64,000 bases of DNA. Origin: Ariolimax columbianus. Lineage: Eukaryota > Mollusca > Gastropoda > Stylommatophora > Arionidae. The stretch covers positions 53,727,105-53,791,104 of the forward strand of contig JAVGWX010000002.1 in NCBI GenBank assembly GCA_036924085.1, given 5' to 3'. A model generated the notes under the pieces. That model had not been told where the DNA came from. It saw nothing but the letters and a program-made list of their open reading frames with translations, and searched no databases. Position numbers and translations under genes: made by a program. The first letter of the stretch is position 1. Each line of letters starts with the position of its first letter. Shown piece by piece: positions 34,246 through 41,990 of the stretch.

Positions 34246-36303
34246 ATATTGCCCATCGCAAACGATATTGGCCACAACATCAGGTGGTTTTGTCTTAATA
34301 ATGTGATGTGTGCTGTATGAGGATTATAGTGAGGAGTTAATGCGCTGTTCATCAATCTCACTCTCTTGTCCCGAGTTATCTTGGAACAGTGGCAAGACTT
34401 TTGGTCCAGACAACTGGAGGTAACTCAGGATGCAGTCACTCTGGTCTTTCCTTCCGTGAGACCAGGCGCCGCTTGAAACTTGAGGGATTCCATCACCCAC
34501 TGTTTCCGTTTCACTGTGAGAGGCGTGTGCCTTGACCTCTTGACTACAGCGATCCCCATATATATATATATATGCTGGGTGACCAGATTTTGGAAATAAA
34601 ACAAACAGGATATCCATTACTATTGGGGAAATAAAATTGTTCCACAAATTACCCATGCGAACGAAATATTATTTGTATTTATATAAGTATATTTTTATTG
34701 ATTTTACTGAGAACGCAAGCTGTGACAGGACAGAATATCGGCAGCTGTTAAGATAACTATAAATTACAAACTATGAGAACATGTTGTAGTAACTTACATT
34801 ATAAGACTGCTTCAGTCAATATTGTGTGTTTTGTTCTTCTAAGAAGCACATATTTCTGGAAACAGTTTGTGGATGATTTTGGTTGCAGATAAAAGTCCAC
34901 ACAAGAAAAATGTTAATGTCTTTTAACAATCTTCTTTTTCGTCTTCGTTCGGCTGATGCTATGCTTCTGGCGCGTTAAGTTCACGAAGGAGACTTTTTTT
35001 AAGGTATTCGCAGGTCCACCACAGCTTTTTGAGCATGGTCGCTCCATCGGGCCAGGCTGTCACTCTTTGGTCTGCATGAGCTTGGCAGTCATGCAGAATT
35101 GGTTCTGGTGTTTACTTGTGTGCAAATTTTGATTATATCTTGGGATCAAGATGCTGAGTAGTGTATGAGTTATAGCGGTCAGTGACTCAAAGCTGACTGC
35201 TTACGCCAGGTTCAGCTACCAAGACCCTTCTCCACCTTCATCCATGTGGTGATCCTGGTAAACATTCTGTAACGCAGCAGACTAGCTAAGAAGAACCTAC
35301 ATAAAAAAAACATCAAACACAATAACACAACCTACATCAATGGCATCGCACATCAATAAGACAACCTACATCAATAAGACAACCTGCGTAGCGCAGTGCT
35401 GGCTTCGCATCTGAGTGGTCCTGGGTTCATTCCCCAGTTGAGGCGGTAATGTTTTTTTCAGACCGCAATGGCTCCCGGGTCGACCCAGCCTTAAATGGGT
35501 ACCGGTTCAGTCCGGGAAGTAAAAGCGGCGAGGGAGAGGAGATGGCTACCACCCTCATATAGCCGAGCCTTTGAAATGTGAGATCGCTAACACATCACAC
35601 CCCTACGGCAGTAATGCTATAGGATACTTTACTTTTACTTTACATCAATAACACCACACACATCAGTAACATAACACATCAATAACACCACACACATCAA
35701 TAACACCACATACATCAATAACACCACATACATCAATAACACCACACACATCAATAACACCACAAATATCAATAATACCACCCATATCAATAACACAACT
35801 ACACCAATAACATCATACAATGTGCTCATACACTGTAATATCACTATACATATTATTACATCAAATAATACCAAACGATATCAATAATAACTCAAATAAG
35901 ATGACACGTGAACTCACCGGACATGCTTGAATCGGTCTGTATTGATAACTTCAGACAGCCAAGTCTGCCGGATAATATCCCGAGCACTGACCATGTCTGG
36001 GGACACCTGGATAACGATGACCAATGTGACGTCACCTTGACAAAGGCTAGGAATGTCGATACTGAAGGTATACGACGCAGAGAAACATTTCTCGCATGAC
36101 GAGTTGAATATCCACTTCGAATCTGGAGAACGTATTTCGAAATACGAGGAATTAATCCAGAACAAACAGGCTGCGAGGACACACACACACGAAACGGTCA
36201 AGCAGAAGTGTACTATCCTGAATTTGCCGTGATGTTGAACTAAACTACAGACTATTTCCATGACCTTTGTTGGAATTGTAAATGTAAACAGAGCAGTTAT
36301 CAT
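19625..36303 (-). CDS. Beta-1,3-galactosyltransferase-like gene (GT31), five exons
   Basis: This looks like a complete GT31 glycosyltransferase, a family that transfers galactose or GlcNAc from UDP-sugar to glycans in the Golgi lumen. Exons (minus): 36,303-35,918; 31,534-31,331; 28,068-27,961; 21,620-21,473; 19,894-19,625. All junctions have GT donors and AG acceptors and compatible phases, giving a 1,116-nt CDS and 371 aa. Residues 1-30 are cytoplasmic, 31-50 form one hydrophobic anchor (type II topology), and RDIIRQTW (about 108-115) is the family RxxIRxTW block. RFFFMLG (139-145) and HGDIVVAEFNDTY follow, then TDDDVW (202-207, the DxD-type metal/UDP site) and EDVYVG (289-294). Several N-x-S/T sequons fit a lumenal enzyme. 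Introns are 1.6-6.3 kb and full of repeats. The acceptor sugar cannot be told from the sequence. Confidence 0.9.
20017..20370 (+). repeat. SINE-A copy, full length, in intron 4 region
   Basis: From ggatcaagatgctgagcagc to attgagaatgaatgaagaag. All consensus landmarks are present (cacgcggtgatcctggataac, gggatcgaagagggaatgct, gctgaagtcggatgtgttgg, gcaaatatcgcag). It is antisense to the host gene. Confidence 0.95.
20371..20732. other. Intronic sequence, nothing recognised
   Basis: A-rich sequence between exons 4 and 5 with no shared repeat. Confidence 0.4.
20733..20840 (+). repeat. 29-bp repeat, about 4 copies
   Basis: Units of cgtagaaacgcacaactgtg plus tagtatact, with small variations. Confidence 0.85.
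20841..21159. other. Intronic sequence, possible LINE tail remnant
   Basis: The plus strand has gaaattaggggtgcaaagaa, gataggatgttttgg and gagggcaaacgtgtcggaga, faintly like the C-terminal end of an RTE-type LINE, but too decayed to call. Confidence 0.25.
21160..21430 (+). repeat. About 39-bp repeat, 6 copies
   Basis: Units contain ccttacatcgacatagatga and ttattccaactacgttaaa, with length variants. They sit just downstream (in the gene's sense) of exon 4. Confidence 0.85.
21473..21620 (-). CDS. Galactosyltransferase exon 4
   Basis: The acceptor is ctctcttccag and the donor AATAAG before gtaagg. It encodes AVKVNRDNSSKWFVSPSEFP and GTGYVGGIQIAKGVAAIYNK. The Y-x-x-Y-x-x-GxGYxx block (YDSYCSGTGYVGG) is a GT31 hallmark. 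It joins exon 3 by a split AG/A codon. Confidence 0.93.
21695..22129 (+). mobile_element. RNase H LINE 3' end with target-site duplication
   Basis: The body (21,708-22,116) encodes KWETEHTGYTKNDAYYQLNR, REQVVVFRLRTGHNRLRYHL and ECPCGTGKMTAEHLLQNCPT. It ends in a frameshifted C-terminus and a (gaa)n tail. It is flanked by gtaataggcagca (21,695-21,707) and gtaataggcggca (22,117-22,129), a 13-bp duplication with one mismatch. The C-x-C...H...C block after the RNase H domain is typical of I/Nimb-type LINEs. The copy is 5' truncated and lies 75 bp from exon 4, antisense to the gene. Confidence 0.9.
22144..22251 (-). repeat. Family-E fragment
   Basis: The plus reading has gttgttatttcatgcccaca, cgccctgaaaagggccttaa, cacatcctgagcgtgctgag, then is cut off. 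Confidence 0.7.
22401..22426. repeat. Poly(G) run of about 26
   Basis: An uninterrupted G tract just before a SINE-C copy. Its length is likely unreliable in assembly. Confidence 0.8.
22427..22655 (+). repeat. SINE-C copy
   Basis: tRNA-like head (gcttgtggttaagtgacacg, gaaggtgctgggttcgatcc), then ggatgcaaacccttagaaaa, aatgcatgctgaagtcggat, gggccgacaggcgaaaaata. It is about 80% like the copy at 61,914-62,168 in the reverse orientation. Confidence 0.85.
22975..23700 (+). pseudogene. hAT-like (DUF4371/ZMYM-type) transposase remnant
   Basis: One plus frame gives YCYAHQLNKLMEKTSSHISS, a stop, then KTLFANLRGISLFFSSNSPD and VRIPRPCETR. Another frame gives DTFQFWLNFFKNPMPNVDI and SSLEETPEESAPKKTLQKF. 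The CxAHQLN, FFANLxG.FxFF and PxxxRW order is what I know from hAT-derived DUF4371 proteins. Several stops and frameshifts. It lies in intron 3 of the galactosyltransferase, antisense. Confidence 0.55.
23701..24368. other. Intronic sequence, eroded hAT-like continuation
   Basis: Possibly the decayed 3' part of the preceding transposase remnant; no firm motif. Confidence 0.3.
24369..24528 (+). repeat. SINE-A 3' fragment
   Basis: Begins in the core (gacggatgtgacggaccgaa) and continues through gcagtcaagctgtaaacta to cgggagattgagaacgaaag. Confidence 0.75.
24745..25320 (+). pseudogene. LINE RT C-terminal fragment
   Basis: The plus strand encodes DIAFNQFRVIWKRESLSKHI, KLRLLDSHVTSVLTYDCASW and FDNIGLRRVLGIDWK: the RT thumb region (KVRLYRSCVLSTLLYGSESW, LRRILGI.W). 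The 3' end (ttcctctctagcgtgaagtt, tttcaagactgataggatgt) is shared with the LINE at 33,180-34,140. Confidence 0.75.
25321..25835. other. Intronic sequence, nothing recognised
   Basis: No shared repeat or coding signal between the LINE tail and the SINE-A copy. Confidence 0.4.
25836..27012 (+). repeat. SINE-A copy interrupted by a LINE
   Basis: The 5' part is at 25,836-25,942 and the rest at 26,765-27,012; the LINE lies between. The SINE breaks at its cacctccacgcgg segment, which is present on both sides of the insert. Confidence 0.9.
25943..26764 (+). mobile_element. RNase H LINE 3' end inserted in SINE-A
   Basis: The frame runs EEYPLDLWIRVYTDGSAQNA, then YDAEIQAIKVAIEKL, FLTDAQSALQALKFEKL and QWIPSHCGIQGNERAD, showing all four RNase H acidic residues (YTDGS, DAEIQ, TDAQS, NERAD). 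One TGA follows the last. The frame resumes with LAKEGTADEQP, RQEQTAVLRLRTGHNRLHSH, MCTCGQAPQTDEHLLQNCPE and a stop at 26,730. A gaaagaagaagaa tail ends it. The target duplication is atacacctacacgg (25,929-25,942) versus atacacctccacgcgg (26,765-26,780). Only one nonsense codon in about 250, so it is relatively young. Confidence 0.92.
27020..27185 (-). repeat. Family-E fragment
   Basis: The plus reading has cacgagcgtgctggtgaagg, ctatgcttggcttcatctgt, cgacggggatcacacctatc and cagcccgattccaggaagac. Confidence 0.7.
27365..27765 (-). repeat. CR1-like LINE 3' end fragment
   Basis: Matches the 3' end of the element at 11,580-12,960: gactctgcagagtctgtata, catccaatttattcttaaat, tcactctctgactaaaaaaa, cctcataactt. 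The minus translation again gives the QRRIRGDL-type segment with breaks. Confidence 0.8.
27961..28068 (-). CDS. Galactosyltransferase exon 3 (DDD exon)
   Basis: 108 nt. The acceptor is caactactccag and the donor GTCTGCAG before gtaagatc. It encodes FFLKTDDDVWVDVTNLLSTL and NSSRAILGHSLGGVC. KTDDDVWV is the catalytic DxD-like motif. Split codons join it to exon 2 (GA/A, Glu) and exon 4 (AG/A, Arg). Confidence 0.93.
28150..28325 (+). repeat. ggttgattgagtgaatgg-type repeat
   Basis: Units of about 26-30 bases around ttgattgagtgaatggatgg and ttgtttggacga; more units at 28,680-28,735 on the other side of the LINE insertion. Confidence 0.8.
28330..28678 (+). mobile_element. RNase H LINE 3' end, older subfamily
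   Basis: The plus frame reads GQAKIFRLRTGHCRLRAHIY, DCGAHKQTP, a stop, HILQDCPTYTDQREAVWSGG and ends LGLKHSIS with a stop, followed by a (gaa)n tail. It is the same post-RNase H module as at 21,708, 25,943 and 56,345 but clearly divergent. It sits inside the gattgagtgaatg repeat. Confidence 0.8.
29030..29935 (+). pseudogene. mariner-like transposase pseudogene
   Basis: Blocks in order: VKKIINQGRKMTIAEISKLA (HTH region), TVDETWVHHYDSE, a stop, MQWKTPCTPTHVKPRAQKSA, RKVTLTVFWNVKCVILKDYL, LLQDKAPSHKARLVLQTAND and LPHSQYSPDLAPSDFFSFPK. DETW, the D of LLQDKAPSH and the D of SPDLAPSD correspond to the mariner DD34D triad. A later frame gives GNHLDSDEDVILTCDNWF and FINSCGGYIEKE. I could not fix clear terminal repeats. 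It is a different lineage from the element at 8,728 and lies in intron 2 of the galactosyltransferase, antisense. Confidence 0.85.
29940..30370 (+). repeat. About 37-bp minisatellite, 10-11 copies
   Basis: Units of tccttcatggtcagggtaaa and gacttatgacaagcccc. Two units contain C runs of 11-14 bases. Confidence 0.9.
30371..31330. other. Intron 2 sequence, nothing recognised
   Basis: AT-rich; an A run of about 16 bases lies near 31,010. No coding segment. Confidence 0.4.
31331..31534 (-). CDS. Galactosyltransferase exon 2
   Basis: 204 nt. The acceptor is caatttctcag and the donor GCACACGCAGA before gtgagtct. It encodes EVMKSVESLRFFFMLGQPGS, KKHGDIVVAEFNDTYRNLTL and KTVISFNWISSHCAHA. The HGDIVxxxFxDxYxNLTLKT stretch is strongly diagnostic of GT31. 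Confidence 0.94.
31535..33179. other. Intron 1 sequence; C/T-rich tract and microsatellites
   Basis: 31,670-31,980 is C/T-rich (cctcccctccctcccttccc). 32,340-32,437 holds (at)n, (gt)n and (ga)n runs. Open frames of 80-130 codons over 32,455-32,844 are unrecognised. Confidence 0.6.
33180..34140 (+). pseudogene. LINE RT, palm to 3' end
   Basis: The frame gives FNLTRLKQKV-like sequence, MLFADHAALVAHTEAEFQIL, NPFGLTISVHNTIAMTQGAD, RLGMASSALARLSQRVWNNN, KVAVYRSCVISTLLYGSETW and FPMRCLRRIFGISGSDRVTN. After a frameshift RLRWLDHVCRMEDGRIPKDI and SGELTIGKRKK follow. It ends with tttctagcgtccattatctc and an (aatc)n tail. FADH stands where FADD is expected, so the catalytic box is broken. It belongs to the same family as 24,745-25,320 and lies in intron 1. 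Confidence 0.9.
34135..34243. repeat. (CAAT)n then (AT)n microsatellite
   Basis: aatcaatcaatcaatcaatc passes directly into an (at)n tract of about 60 bases. The CAAT part appears to be the tail of the preceding LINE. Confidence 0.9.
34244..35141. other. Intron 1 sequence, nothing recognised
   Basis: Contains a short (at)n run at 34,558-34,572 and no coding signal. Confidence 0.4.
35142..35296 (+). repeat. SINE-A 5' fragment
   Basis: Starts gggatcaagatgctgagtag and runs to agactagctaagaagaa, then stops; the core and tail are missing. Confidence 0.8.
35388..35640 (+). repeat. SINE-D copy, tRNA-like head
   Basis: The head is gcgtagcgcagtgctggctt, then gtcctgggttcattcccc (box-B-like). The body has gtcgacccagccttaaatgg, taccggttcagtccgggaag and gctaccaccctcatatagcc. 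Related copies are at 51,560 and 54,561. Confidence 0.75.
35641..35880 (+). repeat. 18-bp (caataacaccacacacat)n repeat
   Basis: About ten units, increasingly irregular toward exon 1 of the galactosyltransferase, which starts (on the minus strand) beyond 35,918. Confidence 0.9.
35918..36303 (-). CDS. Galactosyltransferase exon 1 (anchor and stem)
   Basis: 386 nt to the donor GTCCG before gtgagttc. Met1 is at 36,303; Met15 is an alternative start. It encodes the hydrophobic anchor VHFCLTVSCVCVLAACLFWI, a stem with two N-x-S sites, DVTLVIVIQVSP and ARDIIRQTWLSEV. No upstream intron is needed, since the frame is complete from Met1. Confidence 0.88.
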
Positions 36304-36343
36304 CGAAGTGGTAGCTACATATCATCTGTCAGCTGATACCAAC

Positions 36344-36560
36344 GCTATTGTTGTTGTTGTTGTTCGAAGCTACTCGAGCCGAGTAAACGTTTGATGACGT
36401 TTCTTTTGAGCAGGTTACACTGCCTCTTTTACATCCCGAAACATACTTGAAAGGGTGGACCAGTGTTTTCCTGGTTGTAGTGCAATGCGAGGCTCCTCTA
36501 CACAATAACCCCTAAAAATGTGTGTCGATTTCCTTCTCGTTGGCCAGACTTCTGTGGCAC
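36344..36560 (-). repeat. Family-E-related copy, diverged
   Basis: The plus reading opens gttgttgttgttgttcgaag, then gagcaggttacactgcctct, acatcccgaaacatacttga, gtgcaatgcgaggctcctct and ttggccagacttctg. It is upstream of the galactosyltransferase start and could overlap its promoter region. Confidence 0.6.
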
Positions 36561-36799
36561 AGAAAACCATATTAACATCATATGATGTCAACGACGAGTA
36601 GCAGAGTAGAAGAAATTTCGCTTCTCGCGCAAAGTTGCTATCGATACACTCGAGTCGATCTAGCAATTTATGCATAAGGGGCTTATACTAAGGACTGGAA
36701 GGTCGCTTCGGCGAGCTGCTTCGGTCTTGTGTTAATTCCTCAAGTGCTGTTGGACTGCTTTTTTTTTTGTTTGTTATTTATTTCAATATATATTCGAAG

Positions 36800-37922
36800 A
36801 TGAACGTACTGGAGGAAGTGGTGGATTTCGAAAATCCAGATGCATTCATGGATGATTGCAGTGTCTTCCGCAAGGGGACACTGAAAATCACTGTCACTGG
36901 CGAACAGTCAGCTAGCTTAAAATATCATGAGATGGCAAGCATCTTGCCGGGCCAGTGGGCATTGGACCCTCTGGCATTATTGCGATTTACAAGTTCGCAA
37001 ACCCACGTGTGTGGTATGTGCGGCTGACACAGTCAGACCACATACTGCACTTTAAGAGCCTACATGGCAGTAGAGTTAACTGCTCGACACCTAAGCTCTC
37101 GTTATCAATCGAGCACCAGGAGCAAGAGAGAGAGAGAGGGGGGGGGGTGCTCAACTGGGTGTCTGAGACCGCCAAGCTGGAGGCGGTCAAGGCGGTCGTG
37201 GTCAAGATCACAGCCAACAAGAAAGCCGAGGTGTTTCCCCAACGAAACATCTCGGATAAATGGGCCTTTGCGTACAAGATAAGCAAAGCAGATGTCCCCC
37301 ACTACGTGACCGTCAGGTTCCTGAGTGAGGACGCCAACCCATAAGGCTGTGGGTGACCATCACCGGCCGCCGCATCCCATGCGAAGGATGTGGGGAGGAC
37401 ACGCACTGGACAAGCCAGTGCACCAAGAGGCGACGTCCAGAGATCGTGAGAGAGGCTGAGCGACCACTAACCCAAATTTGGCTGAAGCTCAGCCTCCACC
37501 ACTTCCAGCCTGCCCACCTCCATCCTTCGCTGAGGAGCACCCAACCACCTCGGATGATGGGTACACCGAGGTGGACAGAAAACGCAAACGAAAAAGGAAC
37601 TCCAGGAAGAGGAGTTCCTTTTCTGTAACAACACACCGCCGGCCCCCGAAACCGCAGAGGCATTGATATGTCACCAGAGCCCCCAACAGAACCTGCGCCA
37701 GAGACCCTGCCAGAGCCCTTGCCGGAGATAGTGCCAGAACCGTCACCAGAGCGAACAGACAACGTCGGTCCGGTGTCCTCGCCAAGTCGGGACACCGTCA
37801 GCGACGACCAGATGCCCCCCATGCCCTTACCGGTGGTGGAGAACATCAGCTCAGACGAGGGCGAGCTGGTCCGTCTGCTCTGGACGACCATGATGGAAGA
37901 GCTGGAGCTGGGCAAGGATTGA
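36800..37922 (+). pseudogene. LINE ORF1 (zinc-knuckle protein), frameshifted
   Basis: Starts MNVLEEVVDFENPDAFMDDC. After a frameshift near 36,970 it continues GIIAIYKFANPRVWYVRLTQ and AEVFPQRNISDKWAFAYKIS, and after another, VTITGRRIPCEGCGEDTHWT with SQC. C-x2-C-x4-H-x4-C is a retroviral-type zinc knuckle, as in LINE ORF1 nucleic-acid-binding proteins. Basic (DRKRKRKRNSRKRSS) and Pro/Glu-rich (TEPAPETLPEPLPEIVPEPS) tracts follow, ending MEELELGKD and a stop. At least three frameshifts. Confidence 0.8.
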
Positions 37923-38439
37923 GTAGCGACCCAACCACAGAAGTGCTACTCATGTCCTTGTTCAGCTGTTCAATCAGGACAATTGACTTTGTTTTCGGCG
38001 ACTCCTGGAGGATTTCAGAAAGGTCAAGAATACTAGAACTTGTTATGTGTATATGGAGAGTAAACGTTTACTTGTTTAAGTGCGGTGTTGTGTTTTCTGA
38101 ATTTGTGTTGTTCCCCCCGGGGTTATATACTCGGGTAACCGAGAGTGTTGTTTGCTGTACTGCGTTGTCCCCCTTGTACAATGTACCCATGTGCCCCCCC
38201 CCCCCCCCCGCTGATGGTGTTTACCATATCCCCCCCCCCCCCCAAGTAGAATAGGGATTTTTTTGCTGACGGGGCTCGCACACCCACGCGTGCGAGCTTT
38301 ATGTAGCCCTCTAAAATGTTTGTTTTTAACCATGTTATTATTTGCGTATGAAACCCCCAACCACCTGTACTACAGCATTCCTACCTGACCCGCGTCAGTG
38401 GAGAGCTGATATCCAGACAGGCCCAATACTTTGTATCCG

Positions 38440-39617
38440 TCCAATGTCCACATTAAACTATATACACATTGTTTCTATTAATATTAATGGACTAAAAAAG
38501 AAACAACAACACGTAGTGAACATAATAAAGAAATATAAACCTGACTTCATATTTTTACAAGAAACACACATACCCAAAGTTATACATGCAAAACAAATCA
38601 CAACAACACTAGGCTTAAAAAATAGTTGGTTTAGTTTAGGACAGCACACAGGCGTAGCCATTCTGCAAACATCTGACGAATGGATAGTTTCACATAGTCA
38701 CAGGGACACAGGAGGAAGGATTAGATAGTACAGGTACACAATACACACGACAGTTCAGACAAACACACCTTAATTAACATTTACACCCCAGCAAAAACAT
38801 TACAACAAACACCCTTCTATGAAAACGTAATAAAAACCACAGAACAACATTTAAAAAATGAAAATATGATACTTGCTGGGGATTTCAACTGTACACTAAG
38901 TAACTTAGACATGAAGCATTTAAAACAGGTAAATTGCCAAATAACCTTAATGAAGCTTACATCACACTGATCTGACCAAAGCCTTCACACTTAAGATCAG
39001 ACCCTTTATGCAACACCTGGTACATAAAGACCAACAATGTAGCGTAAAGGATAGGAAAATCAGTAAACATGCACATTTCCTACGAGACATTATACAATAT
39101 ACTAGCGACAAAAACATCCAATCTGCCATTCTCTCAATTGATCAAGAAAAAGCTTTCGACAGAGTCTCACACTCCTTCCTTCACGAAATACTAAATAAAA
39201 ATAACATTGGGGAATACCTCACCAAATTGATAAAAATAATATATAAGAGACCCGAAAGCAAAATAATGATTAATCATAATTTAACAGATCGTTTCCCTCC
39301 AACAAGATCAGCCAGACAAGACGAAATATAAATTCAATTTTCCTTTTCACCTAAACCAAGTAAATAAAATAAAAATATATGGAATACTTGACCCTATTAC
39401 AGAAATATGGGATAAAATTACTCTAAATACTGAAAACTGCCTTTAAAATTTTGAATACAAAACTACAACAATATTTGGGTGCAGTATACTTCTAAACTAA
39501 ATTATAATACCAAAACTAACATACGTCGCAAATATATTATGTTCACTCCTAACAACAATCAAAGAAATAAATAAAGCAGTTAGAAGTTTCATATTCCGCA
39601 ACACAAAAGCAATGCTT
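38440..39617 (+). pseudogene. LINE ORF2 remnant: endonuclease and RT pieces
   Basis: The frame starts TLNYIHIVSININGLKKKQQ and KPDFIFLQETHI, the N-terminal motifs of AP-type LINE endonucleases (N and E metal ligands). Later comes MILAGDFNCTLSNLDMKH. The endonuclease C-terminus and early RT are deleted near 38,930-39,000. RT motifs are IQSAILSIDQEKAFDRVSHS and SKIMINHNLTDRFPPTRSAR (degenerate RQGD), and the thumb is IIIPKLTYVANILCSLLTTI. The YADD box is missing. Confidence 0.82.
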
Positions 39618-39989
39618 TTGTGAGTCATTTACTAATTTCAGTGGACATTTTTGTTCTTTCCTCGTGTTCTTTATGGGTCTGTAGAACAGCTTCTGATTTC
39701 CCCAGGCATTCTTATTTCCCAGTCTCTCCCCCAAATTCCTACCTGAACCTTTGTTGCACTATTAGCACTGTTTTCTTTGCATCAGTCCTGAGTATCACAT
39801 ATTCTTTGAATTTTTGTTTCTTTCTGCTGTATTATTTACTTCTAAGTTTTGTTTTCATGTCTTTTTTCTTGTCATGTATTATTATTTAGACTGTCCACAA
39901 GCGTGTTCTCTTTATTTCATTCTTGATTGACTTCACCACTAGTGTCTGCTGCAGCTACTTTGATGATGGTAGTCTTGGATTTTAACAAT
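39618..39989. other. No recognised gene
   Basis: T-rich; the 89-codon open frame is Phe/Ser/Cys-rich and unrecognised. Confidence 0.4.
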
Positions 39990-40485
39990 AAAGCTTCTAG
40001 ATGTTAAGGTGATTCTTCTGCCCGTCCCACTGCTGTTGAAATCGTTACCTGACACCTGATCCTAACTTCCCACTGCTGTTGAAATCGTTATCTGATCCTA
40101 ACTTCCCACTGCTGTTGAAATCGTTATCTGATCCTAACTTCCCACTGCTGTTGAAATCGTTACCTGACACCTGATCCTAACTTCCCACTGCTGTTGAAAT
40201 CGTTACATGATCCTAAATTCCCACTGCTGTTGAAATCGTTACCTGACACCTGATCCTAACTTCCCACTGCTGTTGAAATCGTTATCTGATCCTAACTTCC
40301 CACTGCTGTTGAAATCGTTATCTGATCCTAACTTCCCACTGCTGTTGAAATCGTTACATGATCCTAAATTCCCACTGCTGTTGAAATCGTTACCTGACAC
40401 CTGATCCTAACTTCCCACTGCTGTTGAAATCGTTATCTGATCCTAACTTCCCACTGCTGTTGAAATCGTTATCTGATCCTAACTT
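39990..40485 (+). repeat. 36/43-bp minisatellite with higher-order pattern
   Basis: Short units (36 bp: cccactgctgttgaaatcgt, tatctgatcctaactt) and long units (43 bp, with the extra cacctga) alternate. The visible order is L S S L S' L S S S' L S S, where S' has acatg and aaatt. Every S' is followed by L, so blocks were copied together. Confidence 0.93.
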
Positions 40486-40559
40486 CTGTCTCTCTTAGTC
40501 TGTATGCCTTTATTACTGCTTCTCTTTTGCTTGTGTTGGCTTTTTTACTTGATTATGGA

Positions 40560-41010
40560 TGTTGTTTTGGTAGGCTACTCCTCCAGTTGTTCCCTTTTTT
40601 ATGTCACGAAGTAGTGGTCATTTCCGATTTCTGGTCCTCTCCTGGCTCTGACATCTCTCACATTCTTAAATCTTACCTTACTATGACACAACCAAATAAT
40701 GTACTTCTCTTTCCTTGCCGGTTCACGTCTAGTGTATGTATGTATGTGCTTGTATGGAAACTTTATGTTTGCGATGACCAGGTATGCTCGCTGCAAAATC
40801 TCAGGAGACGCCGTCTATTGCCATTTAACCCATCTTCACGGTATCTCTGCCAATCCATTCCATCTATAAAAAAAATAAAAAAATGTCAACTCTGGCTTTG
40901 AATCCTCCTAGGAGGATCATTTCATTGTGACAATCGTCAACTTTGTCCTCTGCTTTATCTATCCCCCGAATGAGGGTAATAAACTATGACGATGTTGACT
41001 AACTTGCCTT
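40560..41010 (-). pseudogene. LINE endonuclease C-terminal fragment
   Basis: Minus-strand frames give MILLGGFKARVDIF (for the usual GDFNA), WQRYREDGLNGNRRRLLRFC, SEHTW, then YIHTYTRRE and VRFKNVRDVRARRGPEIGND with HYFVT. The order GDFNAR, NGxRLLxFC, HxxTW, DVRxRRGxxxGxDHxLV is that of RTE-type AP endonucleases; the final DH pair is present. Several frame changes. Confidence 0.75.
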
Positions 41011-41514
41011 ACTCTTAAGGACCAGTCCCATAATGCGTTAGGAGAAAAATGTCCATCCTTCGATGCTGTCCCTTTGACCCCTGGACATAATTCAGACCAA
41101 CCCTCCAGTGGTCCTATCGGTATTGGAAACTCAACTGTGTAGAAGCATATTACCCTCAAGATCCATGTTCCTCTGTTCTTTTTTTTTTAGTTTCTGTGAG
41201 AGCTAGAATTTTCAATTTGGGTTTCATCATTTCTTCAATGAGCTCATTCTCTTTTCTCTTTATATTTCTAATATTTCATTTTCCAAAAACATGTAGTCCG
41301 TCATACTGACTAATTCGTCTTTCTTAAGATCTTTCCAGTTTTCGTCCTTCCTTGACTTGCAATCGGGTGGGTAGATGAACGAACATGTGATTGGCTTGTT
41401 GTGTTTGAAAGATGGAGGTGCTGCCCCTTTTCTGGCTCACGGCTGTTAATTTAATATTCACAGCTAACTTCCAAATAGAGGTCATTCAGCTCTCTTTTGT
41501 TGGATTTCATTCTA
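41011..41514. other. No recognised feature
   Basis: May include decayed upstream LINE sequence; no firm motif. Confidence 0.35.
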
Positions 41515-41990
41515 TTCTATATACAACATACACGTTTGTTGATAATGTTCAATAGTCAAGATATAAGCATTATATGTACAACATAAATGTTTGTTGGCAA
41601 TGTTGAATAGCCAAGCTACTAACAATTGTATGTACAACATTAAAGTTTGCTGGTAATGTTGAATAGTCAAGCTACTAAAAATTCTACATACAACATAAAA
41701 ATGTGTTCATAATATTGAATATTCAAGCTACTAAAAATTATATTTACATTACAGTTTGTTGGTACTGTTGAATAGTTAAGCTACTAAAAATTATATTTAC
41801 AACATTAAAGTTTGGTGGTAATGTTGAATAGTTAAGTTACTAAAAATTATATTTACAACATTAAAGTTTGGTGGTAATGTTGAATAGTTATGCTACTAAA
41901 AATTATAATTACAACATTAAAGTTTGGTGGTAATGTTGAATAGTCAAGCTACTAAAAATGTTATGCACAACGTAAACGTTTGTTTACTAA
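41515..41990 (+). repeat. About 58-bp minisatellite, 8 copies
   Basis: Units contain aacattaaagtttggtggta, atgttgaatagtcaagctac and taaaaattatatttac. Units vary more than in other arrays. Confidence 0.9.

Larger units (their letters stand above)
36690..39617 (+). mobile_element. L1/Tx1-like LINE with ORF1 and ORF2 remnants
   Basis: Two-ORF LINE in plus orientation. ORF1 spans about 36,800-37,922 and ORF2 about 38,440-39,617, with a C-rich linker between. ORF2 has an endonuclease N-terminus, an internal deletion and RT fragments. Neither ORF is intact. No clear tail or target duplication was found, so the outer ends are approximate. Confidence 0.8.

Noticed and set aside
37313..37915. A 200-codon minus-strand frame
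   Set aside because: It is the antisense shadow of the Pro/Glu-rich end of LINE ORF1.
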